Source: Rotaria macrura
Taxonomy: Eukaryota; Rotifera; Eurotatoria; Philodinida; Philodinidae
Assembly: GCA_900239685.1 (NCBI GenBank)
Contig: OENT01000047.1
Span: forward strand, 213,610-277,609
Reading direction: 5' to 3'
Length of the DNA: 64,000 nucleotides
The notes beneath the pieces are model-generated. The model was not told the origin of the DNA, made no database searches, and was given only the letters and a program-made list of their open reading frames with translations. Shown here one piece after another: positions 12,101-23,900 of this stretch (its first letter is position 1; the number at the start of each line of letters is the position of its first letter). The translations under genes were made by a program, and so were the position numbers.

Positions 12101-15100
12101 AACAAAAATAAGGAGATTTTCAGATAGCCTTCAAATCAATTCATTTATTATTCTCCGTCCCTTATAGTGTACGAATGTATTATAATGACAAGAGTAAAGG
12201 AAAAGAAGCGAAAGAAAGAACTCAATCACTAGAATGACGAGCAAGATGTAAGAATGAAGTCATCCTATTATTATTCAAAACTCGAACGATGATAGTATGC
12301 CGGCTGCTCCTTCTTCATCATCTTATTCCTTATTCTTCATGTTCTTCATTTTCTCATGAATACCCAACATATCCTTGAAAATTACGCACACACACAGCCG
12401 TTCACCATTTGTTATGAAATATATACATAACGTTAAATGAATGAAAGAATGATCGATGTGCAAATTTATTTCGTATCTATTCAGATATATAATCAGAATA
12501 TGAAACCAACATCGAAACAATGGATCAATTGAAGGCTGTAACAATTTGAGAGAAAGAAAAAGGAAAAATTCTCTCATGGGAAATAATCAAAGCATTCAAG
12601 ATTTTCGACTTTGATCACTGGTCTGAATACTAAAATATCAATAACGTATATTTTAATTTCCGAAGAAATTTATTCGACGTAAGAATACAAACAAAAGAAA
12701 CAACATAATGGGATCTATTGCGTCACGCATATAACTAAGATTTATAATTGATTTTTTTTAAATATCAGTATTTTCGATCTATTCATGATTATATTTGATT
12801 ATTAAAACATAAGTAGTAGTATATTTCATAGAGTTCAGTTACATTATCAATCAATATTTTTACATGTGTGTAAATGTACAGATGCAACATGTCGCGTAAT
12901 ATGAGCGTGACTAACATTCATTATTTTGTCTTGAATCGAGTATTTTTGCTTCAAGTCAATTTCAAACCATTGATACTTCTTTCGTATCAACTAATCGAGT
13001 AGTTGTATAGAGAGAAAAAAATGGCCTCTCACGTTCTTTGCAAGTGCTTTCTAATTCGATTTAAAAAAGAAATGAAAAGTTTCGAAAGATCTATCAGTTT
13101 AAATAACAGCATCGTTGATAACATAAATCAGAGATGGCAACAAAATAAATATAATCGTGAGATATTGATCGTAAATATTAACAACAATTTATTGACTATT
13201 ATAATTCATCGATCTAAAGAAGAAACAGCTAATGTATTTATAATAATTCTTGTCAAATGATTCATGATCACTTAATTGAGAGTAAGACAATATATGCATA
13301 TACATATGTATTGATCGTTAAACATATTGCAACGATCACATGAAGGATACATTTAAATCAAAGCATATGTAGTTGTTGGATTGATGAGAGTGAACTCCTG
13401 TTTTATTTCAGGTTAGTTGTATTAGTAGTAGTCACGGAACAAATGATCTTGTTGACGTTGTCTTTATTGATTTGAATTTCAAATAGATACACTATTTGAA
13501 AATATGAATTTGGTTCACATGTATTTATATATATATACATGACGATTCATACGATCGATTGTTTGTCAATTTACTATTGGTGTAACATAATCAATGTAAA
13601 TAACGAAGTGATAATGAATCTATCGATGATATTCATAACCAACATGCTTTATACTATTAATTTCTTTTCGTCCAAAGAGTCTACTGAAAAAATATTTTGA
13701 ATCTAGAAATGGTTTCATCGACATGTGAACACATTTATTTTTTGTTTCATATAATCAATTGACACTAAAATTGTATACTTGAATAGAGAGTACTTAAAGT
13801 AAACTTGTTTATCAATCTTTTGATGTCCATTTATTAAAGTGACCAATGAAATTATGGCATTCAATATGATTTCAATGATCGTTAATAATGAAATTATTTA
13901 TATTACGTCATGTACTCAATTAAAAGAAAATCAATAGTAAAAACGATGAGAATCATTCGACGAAAAAGATTACAGATTCGACATGTAATCAAACGAAACT
14001 GAATGTATAAGAAATAGAATAAAAATATGAACTAATTTAGATCGTCAATTGAAATGCTTCGTTTCGTATAGTTTATCTTATTTACTTTTTTCTTTTCTAA
14101 TTATTCTATTCAACAGAAATAAAATCGATAAGATCAAGAATAAAAACGACTTTCATAAACTAGTTTCTCATTATGCTTGTAATAATCGTAATCGATAGCC
14201 TATTTCGTAAAAAACAAAAAGCAAATATTAGTATTGATCGGATCTTTCAAAATCTATAACAATCAATAGTGATTAATAAAAATATTTGACTTCGACTAAA
14301 ACCCAATGGAATTCATTCGGTTGTTTTCATATGAAAAACAAAATTTGATCGCTTTATGACATTTTAGATAAATATGTGAAGAATTCTATCGACTTGATGC
14401 AGTTAGTATACGATATAGAAAAAGTATTTAAATAAATCATCGATATCCTTGATCAGCATCATCAACAACAGTAACAGAAAACAAAAATAAGTTGAAAAAC
14501 AATCCATGAATGCATTGACATGCCTTGTTGTTGACATAGGAAAACTTATTTTCGAACGAATTTTCATCTGATTGTTAAATACAGATATTATGATTCATAG
14601 GTCTTATGCAAACTTTATGTAATGTATCACGTGGCAATCATACGATGATCACGAATATGCGAATGCGTACATTTTCATATCGATTTATCCATCTTTATCT
14701 TTGTGATGAATAAAAAAACAAAATTTTATTTGTTGAAAACGGCGAACGAAAAAGGGAAATTTTCCATGAAATGACAATAGAAATTTTGTATTTGCTTGTT
14801 TTTTTTGTTTTATAGTAGCTGAGTGATACATTTTTAGTTTTACACTCAAACATCTATATCTTTTCTTATACTCAACATTTTTCACGTGAAATCGCAGTAA
14901 AATTTCATGAATTTGATTCGATATCTCTAATTAGTCATCTACGATTTCTTGTTAATGACATTCTCTCTGCTAACATACTGATATTATCTTTAAGACAACG
15001 TGAGATAGATAGTTTTGATAATTGAGGGCAAAATGTCACATTGAAAATTATAGATCTAGCTTGAAGGTCATTGAGCATCCTTGAATCCTTTTTTTTTCAA

Positions 15101-17427
15101 AAACATGAATCAATGCTTACGATGAATAATTGAATAGCTTCTTAATTCGTTTCTTGAATCTGCTCGTCATAGTCAATTTCGTCAGTTTATTTTCTCTTAA
15201 ATATATTTCATAGAGATGATTTCTTTCGTATAAATTTTTCTTTTCTAGTTCTTATAATCAAATAATAAAAAGAAAAATGTCAATGTTCGGTTGAACGATT
15301 TACTTTGCGAACGCTAATCGAATCGTTGAAGTCAACAAGAACTAGAAGAACATTTTATAATCAATATCAGACAACAAAAGACGACAAGAGTCATTTTATT
15401 CATTCATTCGTATTCATAGATATATATCTTATTCTGAGAAAATAATTATCAAGGTAATAGCAGACAATCAGTCGTATTCAATTATTGTTACCAAGGATTT
15501 TGACTAGATAGACTTTTATGATACCTTTATCATCAATCCTTCTCATACAAGATATTAAATATAGTATCACAACTACTGAACATTGATAGGCTAATCATCT
15601 ATCCTTCAGTCATTGAAATACAATTAATGAAAATCATCGATAAATACAAACACATTGTCAAGGAAGGTCAAATATTGATTTTGATACTGTTCGAGAATCG
15701 ATTTATGATCTTATCCGTACACAATACATGTATTTTCAATGGTAATTCAGATTTTGTATGATAAAATCTTTTGTTAACAAAGGTGTGCTTTGGTTTTTAC
15801 CTTGAGACGAAAATTTCATTTGAAATATGAACGGATTTCATGAATACTGTATACTTGAACAGCCCGTCGTTCCACAAATAAACATCAATAAGTATTCTGT
15901 ACTGTTAAAATTCACTATTGAAGTCATTTGTTAGAAATTTCAACACTGCTATTGTGTATTCTTGTGTGTCAAAGATATTTTCTCAATGGTTCTTTTTATT
16001 ACGTTCTTCCATCGATTGAATGTTGACTAATTGTCTACTTTATCAATATCTTGATATCTGAATTATTTTTAAGTAAAGATCACTTTTTATATGTCTATAT
16101 TCCAAAAATATAATACACAAGTTATAGTCGAATTCGGATAGATTCTTCTCTACTGTATTGAACAAGACGTTAGTAAAGTAAAAAACGAAGGAAGATCTGT
16201 CACGCTCAAAATCGTGCATATTTTTATAACAGTGCTTCAATTCTCATCATATGAAAGAATTCTACAAATGTAATGAACCTGTATTGAGGTTAATACTGTT
16301 GCTCCGGAAATTCATATTGTTTAGAATCTGAAAGAATTCACGTTGTTGTTCATTTAATATCATACTACAGCCGTGAATCTACTCTTGAATAGTGCTACTG
16401 TTATTTAAAGTTCATCAAAGAAGAAACGACAATAGTTCTAATTATGCAAACCTCGATGATCTGCAACGATGCATTCGTATGCATGAATGTCAAACTAAAA
16501 TCAGCGTAAATTTTCCGAGAAGTATTCGAAGAGAAAAAGTGCCTTCCAACATGACTGATTCGTAAATGGCATAGGTGTGTTTTTTATTACCGTAGAAAAA
16601 AAAGGACCAATATAAAATGGTTTCACACTTTTATGAAAGGTTATTAAATATATTTTCAAAAGAATTTATTCATGAACGATTTCGGTTTATCCACACTTCA
16701 CACTACGTAATACTGGCTATGTTTGTTCTCATCAAAGTAAGATCTATTACACGAGATGACAGACGATCGAAAAGATGTATGAAAAAAATTTATCAAAGTG
16801 CAATCGTAATCAACCGTTTGGTCATTCAGATGATTTAAATTGAAACCCGATGTTGTATTTTTACTATCAAAATTGAAGTAGGTGCACGAGTTTCTCTGCC
16901 TCATTTCAATAAAAAGAAGTTTGTCTAATGTAAACATGTGCCGTCTCTCTTTATGTCAGCTGTATTTTTTTCATGACACATTAACAAATATCTCATCAAA
17001 CATGTGAAGATTTTGCATCATTCAATGCATCACACGTTTCTTTGACATATTTCATCAATGTTACCGAGTAGAGTTCATTGAATGTATACAAAATTCGAAC
17101 CGATCATACATATCAGATGTGACAAGCATTACTGTTGATAGAATAAGATTTCTCTTATATAAAAGAATACTCCAGATTATGTTGCAAAAATCTTAAATTC
17201 CTAACGTGCACATGAAAGGAATGTTACTATTGTATCTCTGTGTAGTAATAAAATAAGATTTTCAAATTTCATAGAAAAATTATAAATCGATCAATCAGTA
17301 TCAATGTTTTTGTTTTATTTTCTCAAAAATAAATAGCCATATTGACTTTTTATTGAATATTTTCACACTTAAACTCTTAAAAACTAATTAAAAATCGTTG
17401 GCTTATTAGTGGTCTAAAATATTCTAG
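9174..17427. other. 8.3-kb gene-poor intergenic region
   Basis: I found no supported coding exon on either strand. It holds the 5' flank of the laminin-G gene (right to left from 9174) and the 3' flank of FMO. Minus-strand AATAAA motifs near 17350 could end the FMO transcript. Pyrimidine/purine tracts and short (TA)n runs (about 10010-10020, 13530-13540) are scattered through it. One CpG-rich patch is listed separately. Open frames here are short and lack family motifs. Confidence 0.5.
10441..10620. promoter_or_regulatory. CpG-rich patch, possible promoter or enhancer
   Basis: About 180 bp markedly richer in G+C and CpG than the surrounding DNA. It carries CCAATTA and CCAATTCG motifs, an AATAAAAG (TATA-like) motif and ATCGATT sites. 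It lies 1.3 kb upstream of the minus-strand laminin-G start codon, so it could be that gene's upstream promoter. Inference from composition only. Confidence 0.25.
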
Positions 17428-19424
17428 TTAGTAATTAATTATATCAAATATATAAAACAAAATGAAGAAAATTATTATAAAAACTACAATCAAAATCATA
17501 GGTGTCCATTGGAATGTGCGTTTCTTTTCCTTTATGTTTCCTTGTTCACGATTAACATGTAATGGATATTCAATTCTACGATTTAAAATATACACGAATA
17601 ATTTCTCAAATCAATTCATATGTTTACCTTTCATACTGTGACAAAATCGCTTGTCGTGCACCTTCCCATTGATTTGAACCTGTTAAACGATATCGGTACG
17701 GTGTACATGGTCCAACTAATAAAAACCAACCAAGTTTGAAATCATCGATTAAATATTTCACTAGAAATGATAGTATTTTAATATGAAATTCATTAGATTA
17801 GTGTGATTGATTGATCTCACATATATTCGGTCGGCAACCGACTTGATCGGCTATTTCATTGCAAAAGTTTAAATGATCAACTTCTACAGTATGTCGAGGT
17901 GATGCAACATATCGTTTGGACATTTGATGAATTTTCTCGTCAATATCTTCATCCATTTTTAAACGTGATGGTAACGTCAATTCACCGTTGAATACTCGAA
18001 CAACCCAGCGTGCTTGTAGTTCTGTTATCGGATTGATAGCACCCAACGGTTGAATGAGACCCAGAACAGCAAATGTTGAGTGTTTTAAATGTGCTGGCCA
18101 TACATATTTATAAAGTCGAACCTTTGAAAATACAAATCACATTAATTATTATTTTCTAATAGTTAAGTTTCGTTCATGTTTTCACTTGATTGTCATTGAT
18201 ATTTAAAATTTTTTCATCTAAGTATGGAAATGAAATATTAAAACCAGTCGCCATAAGAACACAATCAATATGATCAACTGTCGAACCATCATCAAATAGA
18301 ACTGAATGACCATTGGCTTGGAATTCTTTCACATTCGGTTTGATTATTACAGTACCACATATGATTCTATTAACTAAGTCATCATTCACAAATGGATGCT
18401 GTTCTACATAGTAAAAAGTTTATAATACATCTTTATTCAACAAATCTTAAGTTGTAACCTAATGGACGATGATTCGGTTTCAGACCATACAATTCATGAT
18501 CAAACTTTTTATTCATATCCTTTTCCAAGAGCCAATTAGTTAGTGAAGGAAAATATTGTTGAAAAGTACTATAGATTTCATTTGATGATACCATATCGAT
18601 AGGCCATCCATTTGGTCCAACACGATTGATCACCCATGTACCACGACGAGTACTCAAGTAGACCTTTGGGTTTAATTTTCATTAGTTATAATTAAAATTG
18701 AACAAGATGACAAAAAAAAAGAAGTTTATCAAATTATGTCTACCTGTTTAGCAGCACGACTCAATTCTACAGCTAGATCTCCTCCTGAATTACCAATACC
18801 AATAATAAGTACATTTTTATCTTCAAAACCATGTGAAGTTTTATATTGCCAACTATGAGTTTTTTGACCTGAATGTTTAATTGATAAGAATACAAAAAAT
18901 TCTAATTATCATAATATTATACCTTTAAAATTTTCGAATCCACGAAAATTTGCCCATCTCGGATGAGCATGATGACCAGTTGCTAACATAACAGCATCAT
19001 ATTTTTCACATGTTTCATTATCGCTATTCTGTGCATCAGTACTGTATATCATCCAACAACCTGTGCGTTCGTAATCATCAGCAGGTTGAATACGAGTGAC
19101 ACGTCGTTGAAATCGAATATATTTTATTAAATTAAACTTTGTTGCATACATACGAAAGTATGCTAGTAATTTCGTATTATGCATATAATTCGGAAAGTCT
19201 TGTGGTGGAGGAAAATCACTAAATGCCATAAATTCTTTCGATGTATTAATTACAGTTGATTTCATGACACTTGCTTTACCATCTATTGCATTTGCATCAT
19301 AATTCCAAAGACCGCCAATATCATTCGTCATCTCATAACAGATTGGTGATAGGCCACCATCTAGACAACATTTTATTGATATTAGACCACTTACTCCACC
19401 ACCAATAACAGCTACTCTTCGCAT
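17428..19424 (-). CDS. FMO: Flavin-containing monooxygenase
   Basis: Seven exons: 19424-18923, 18868-18744, 18663-18459, 18403-18186, 18121-17821, 17760-17628 and 17575-17428. They total 1632 nt (543 aa), typical for animal FMOs. These are NADPH- and FAD-dependent enzymes that oxygenate soft nucleophiles (N, S) on xenobiotics and metabolites, usually at the ER membrane. Visible motifs: FAD-binding GGGVSG (residues 8-13); the FMO signature FxGxxxHxxxY completed across the first splice junction (F166, G168, H172, Y176); NADPH-binding GIGNSGGD (191-198); the ATGF motif (329-332). A C-terminal hydrophobic anchor lies at about 518-540. The donor at 18458 is GTTACA, chosen because it alone restores the conserved HRPLEQHP reading. 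A TTTTAG acceptor lies one base before the ATG. It is the last gene of the same-strand run that starts with NAT10. Which FMO subtype it is cannot be told. Confidence 0.95.
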
Positions 19425-19440
19425 ACTAAAAGAAGTTTAA
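19425..19440 (-). promoter_or_regulatory. 3' splice acceptor at the FMO start codon
   Basis: On the minus strand a pyrimidine-rich CTTCTTTTAG ends one base before the ATG (AG at 19427-19426). With no upstream coding exon this is either a 5'-UTR intron end or a spliced-leader trans-splice site. Confidence 0.5.
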
Positions 19441-19861
19441 GTTATCATGTTGATCTTATAGATTTGTTGTAACGAAACTTTGCTAGATTCAACAAAATAA
19501 CTTATAATAGAGGGAATGATATCTTAAGATCTATTTAGAATTTATTGTCCTAGATAGAAACGAGATGTTTTGTTTTTGCAAGAAAACATCATTTTGATGC
19601 GTGATATGCCATTTAAATTACCTTTGTTTTGATTTGATATTTTAGAAAATAAAGTCTAAACTTGCTTTTATTTTATCCGCAATCGCTAGTCTCTAGAATA
19701 TAACTATCAAAAGTTTATAAGTAGTACATTGGATGCTTTAGTTTTTTGCGCTTTCTTATCAAGTCACGTGTTGACTGTTAACTTTCAATAGTGTGTAATA
19801 AAACAATAACAAAACATAATTTTATTCCTGGTTATTTTCTCTTTTAGTAATGACAATTATA

Positions 19862-20295
19862 TTATGAATTTTTATTATCAGATAAAACATTTTTTTTATT
19901 TGTAAAAGAATTAGTTTGTAATTTATTGAGACACATTTGAAGTTGTTCTATAATGTCTTTGAGTTTTTTTTCTAGTTGATCATTTGCCGTATCATTCTGT
20001 GTCGCCAGACTCGAATCCAGGCATCGTAATTTTTCTAATCTTGCAAGAAATTCATTGATAAGTAGATAAGTCTGTTCTGTTGTGTTAGCATTCGTTGTTT
20101 CTAAATAATAGAAAATAAAAATAAACTATCGTTTGTGCTAAAAAAATCTTTTTCTACGACGTTATAAAGGTGATGCCATTCGTTATACTCATGACCATAA
20201 TACTTTTCTCTAACTTGAGATGTTTTGATAGGACTATTCTTTCGAGTATCTAGGTCTTGATTTATTATTTTAAAATAAACATTTAATTCATCCAT
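19862..20295 (-). CDS. Small predicted coiled-coil protein, unknown function
   Basis: Two coding segments, 20295-20127 and 20100-19862, join in phase to give 135 aa. I do not recognise a family. The N-terminal half is charged with aromatic residues (MDELNVYF..., EWHHLY). The C-terminal half (about residues 70-115) has heptad-like hydrophobics and charges (INEFLARLEKL, LEKKLKDIIEQL), suggesting one amphipathic coiled coil. The implied intron, 20126-20101, is only 26 nt, which is unusually short. A longer intron using GTAGAA as donor and an acceptor inside the second segment is the alternative. An acceptor (ATCTAG) lies 3 nt before the ATG. The gene sits between the 69-aa gene (155 nt away) and FMO (438 nt away), all on the minus strand. 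A minus-strand AATAAA follows the stop. Confidence 0.55.
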
Positions 20296-20298
20296 GTA

Positions 20299-20315
20299 CT
20301 AGATGTAAATCAGAG
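20299..20315 (-). promoter_or_regulatory. 3' splice acceptor before the coiled-coil gene
   Basis: On the minus strand TGATTTACATCTAG ends 3 nt before the ATG (AG at 20300-20299). Only about 150 nt separate this site from the stop codon of the preceding same-strand gene, leaving little room for an independent promoter. Confidence 0.45.
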
Positions 20316-20449
20316 AAAAAGAATGAAATCTATCCTCTCCCTCTCTCTAGTAGACTATATTCAATAATAAAAACGAAAGCTAACATAGGGTAAGCGATAC
20401 AAAACATATATTTTCTAATTACTGAAATAGTACGAGTTTACTAATGAAA

Positions 20450-20779
20450 TTATGTCTCAGTAGGAGAAAATTTGGACACAAGTTTCTCTTCATACGAATG
20501 AAAATCATCATTATTTTCTTCATTTTTGTTAAACATTTATAACAATTACAGAAAATTCCTATGAATCTAGTCAAGACTCGACACAAAGTTGCATTAGAAC
20601 AAGAAAAGACCTATGAAAATTCATTGCCGTTCTTTACCGTCTTGTTTAGTTTGCTCTGTCGATTGGTCAAATCGAAATAAGTTGAAAATCTTCTCATCTG
20701 ATGACATGGTATCCAGATCTTCCATCATTTGTGAAAAAGTAGGTGGACATGGTATTTCAAGTTTGTCTTTCGTAGCCAT
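20450..20779 (-). CDS. 69-aa acidic protein, unknown function
   Basis: Exon 1 is 20779-20638 (47 codons plus one base, donor GTAAAG). Exon 2 is 20517-20450, entering in matching phase and ending TAA, for 69 aa. The first exon is convincing: MATKDKLEIPCPPTFSQM, then an acidic helix-like stretch with SSDEKIFNLFRF. The second exon is acidic too (ENNDDFHSYEEKL) but its acceptor AATGAAG has a poor pyrimidine tract, so the C-terminus is less certain. No signal peptide, membrane segment or known domain. It lies 170 nt downstream of the NAT10 stop, with AATAAA signals and an acceptor (AATCCATAG, 16 nt before the ATG) in between. That fits co-transcription with NAT10. Confidence 0.5.
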
Positions 20780-20795
20780 GAGAAAGCAACTAAAT

Positions 20796-20812
20796 CTATG
20801 GATTAAAACAAA
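20796..20812 (-). promoter_or_regulatory. 3' splice acceptor before the 69-aa gene
   Basis: On the minus strand TTTTAATCCATAG (AG at 20797-20796) precedes a 16-nt leader and the ATG at 20779. It lies about 45-85 nt after two minus-strand AATAAA motifs of the upstream NAT10 gene, the spacing typical between cistrons of trans-spliced operons. Confidence 0.45.
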
Positions 20813-20843
20813 GGATCAATAGTTAATAACAATATCTTGTTGT

Positions 20844-20882
20844 TTTATTTTCTTTCGAAATCACTTTTTTAACAATTTTATT
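20844..20882 (-). terminator. NAT10 polyadenylation signals
   Basis: Two minus-strand AATAAA hexamers (20882-20877 and 20849-20844) lie about 70 and 100 nt after the NAT10 stop and just before the acceptor of the next gene. Confidence 0.5.
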
Positions 20883-20948
20883 TTTCTTCGTACAGAAAAA
20901 AAAACGAAAACATACACATAAACGTATGTTTTTCTAAGCAGTTAAAAT

Positions 20949-23900
20949 TTATTTATTTTTATTTTTATGCTTTTTCTTATTCGATTTCTTTTGCGGTAAA
21001 TCAAAATGACTTTCAATTTCGACATCTTTTCGTTTGTTTAACGTTCTGAAACGAAGATAGAAACAAAAAAATAGAAATAAAATATTCATCGTTCTTGTAC
21101 TAACCGTGGTATTGAAATGACACCTGGATCAGATATATTCTTCAATTCGTCTTTCCATACTTCTTCATTACCATTAACAGCATATTTTGATAATTGATGA
21201 TCATGCATTAATCGATCTAATTCTTCGGATTGACGATTACGAATCGAAGCAGCAACTTCATTCTACATGGATGAATACAAAAAACCTCTATGGATATTTC
21301 AACACTTGAGAAATGTAATGCAAAAGCAATTGATCGAAAAACAAACATCAACTGTAATCTGAACTTCTTCGGTAGGTGTAGAAACTTTTCATTCAATTTT
21401 CGACCATTATCATAGAATCTATCAAAAGCTTAATGAACATTCTTACGTACGCAGAGATCGGCTAGTCATGAAACTTTTCGTATTTATTTACAATATTACA
21501 ATAAGGATATTTGTTCCTTGTCTCTTAAAAAGTTGATATTATACTCGATCAACTCTGATGCCATCGTGGGCAACACACATGCCTTCTAATAATCTAATTC
21601 TGGAATAATCCTTCGTTTTCTTTTGAATTCCCCTAAGATTGTCTCATCTTATCTATATGAGAGTTCATTTACTTCGCTGAGATCATCATCACGTCTTCTC
21701 ATTAATTAACTATAGCTACTAGGATTTTTAGAAATATGATTCGAAAATTATAGACAAATACTGAACGAACCAATTCTTGTCGAAGTGATTTATCTAATGG
21801 TTGCATATTGACTGTATCTAATGAATTGACAAACGTTTTTCCTATTTCATTTTCTTGTACTGAATTGATTAACTAGAATAAAAAAAAGGAAGAAATATAT
21901 CAAATCGAATGCATACATCATGAAAATAGCAAACAAGAAAAACTTACATCAATAACTTTTTTAATAAGTTTATTGAATAAAGCTAACAGTTGTGATTGTG
22001 GTAAATTAAGTTCACTGTCAAGTTGCTCAATCGTTTTGTATTGAAGACCAATACCAGATAGTAGGGCCATTTGAATGACAGTCAATTGCATTGGTAGACG
22101 ATTTAAGTAAAATAATTTTGCAAGTGTTGGTACGAGATCAAGAATTAAATGATAGTCAACTAAATTTCTTGTATATGATTCTAAACGTCGAAGATCATAA
22201 TCGGTAAAATTTTGTTCAATCAATGTCGCCGTAAAATCTGAAAAATAAATATAGTAAAAAGAATGTTCGATTCATTGTGATATGCTTTTCATATATACCC
22301 TCTTTTGTTTCTGAATATACGGCTTGTTGAATTAAATTAAGTACCATGCCTGGTGTAAATGTACGAAATTGAAAACCAAGTAATGATATTAGTCGTCGAC
22401 GAAAATCTTGATAATAAGAAAATAACCATGGTGCTTGATCAGATGTTTGAGTTGCTTTTAGCATGATACAGGAATATTCACCTGTAAGATCCGATGCTGT
22501 TTGACGAAGATATATAGGTAAAAATTGATTTTTTTTCCAGAATTTTAATAAATCAGCTGAAAGACCATAGGATACACCGAGATAATCAATTGAATGTTTT
22601 AAACGACGTTCAGCAAGTTTTTCTAATAACGGTGGAAGACCTCGTCGAGGATGAAGTTTTTCATTTAATAATGGTAAATCATCATCATCGATAATTTCAA
22701 CTTGATCAGCTCCTGGTGACGATGATGACTAGAACGAAAAAATTGAAATCGTGTTAAATGTGTTGAAAATCGGTACAAAAGAAACTATTGATATGAATAA
22801 CTCTAGGATATAAATACGACACATGGCGCTATTGCCGATAGTACATCGTTTGTTGTATTCCGTAATGTGACGAAATAGTTATTTTCATAATACTTGTTCT
22901 TTCAGTTTAACCAACTTTTTAATAATCAGTCAAAATTATTGCGACAATGATTTTTTATTTGACGATTAATTCGCGGTTCACATCAAAAATATTCCATAGT
23001 TAGCAACTTTCTTTTCGTGTTATTATGTAAGCACTGCCCAATCTAATGGTAGCTCTCTAGAGAAAAAATACTATCCGAGCTAAACTGTACACAATCAACT
23101 ATTTCGATATGCGCATTAGATATTCGCGCTACTAACAATTCGAAAACAATTTCATTTTTTAAATTCTACCTGTCGATCATTAAATTCATCAATATTGACA
23201 ATATGTCCTTGAAAGTATTTTTCTAATAATTGTATAGCTTTTGTTCCATAGCCCATTCGTTGATAATCAGGATGCGTTGCTAAACGAACAATACGAACAC
23301 CGGACATTTTTCCAAATGTATAATCTTGATAAGTTTGTGCTATCGTCCATGGTATAAGATCGCCTGAACCTCTTTGTCCATGTGTTAATTGTCGTGCAAC
23401 AACATCTTTGGATAATTCACCTTCATAGCAAACTTGTATAGCACATAATATATCTGGTAATTGATTCGAATCAACAATGGGTCCAAGTAAACAATAAATA
23501 TCATGACCGGGCGCATCCGACAACATTTGAAGATCATTTGGTGAATTTTTATAATGTGATGAAACAAATAAGTACATTAAACGACGTAGAAATTTCTCAG
23601 ATGATTCGTTGTATGAAAATAATGTATCACGTGATATACAATAAAGTGAACATGATTCAAGTGATGGACATCCCATACTTGTTGACTTACTAAAAACGAA
23701 GCAGATCAAAATCGATGTACTTCTCAACAGAAACTATGCTACTCGATATTACTTGAATTTTGATGGATCTTGACAACAATCAAGACATAGCAGATTGTTA
23801 AGCCATGCTTCGACAGGATCGTCAATACCATATCGAATCGGCTCATTTAGATCTAATTCACTTAATGTACGATTATTAGTTATTGTCTTTGTTGCCGTGG

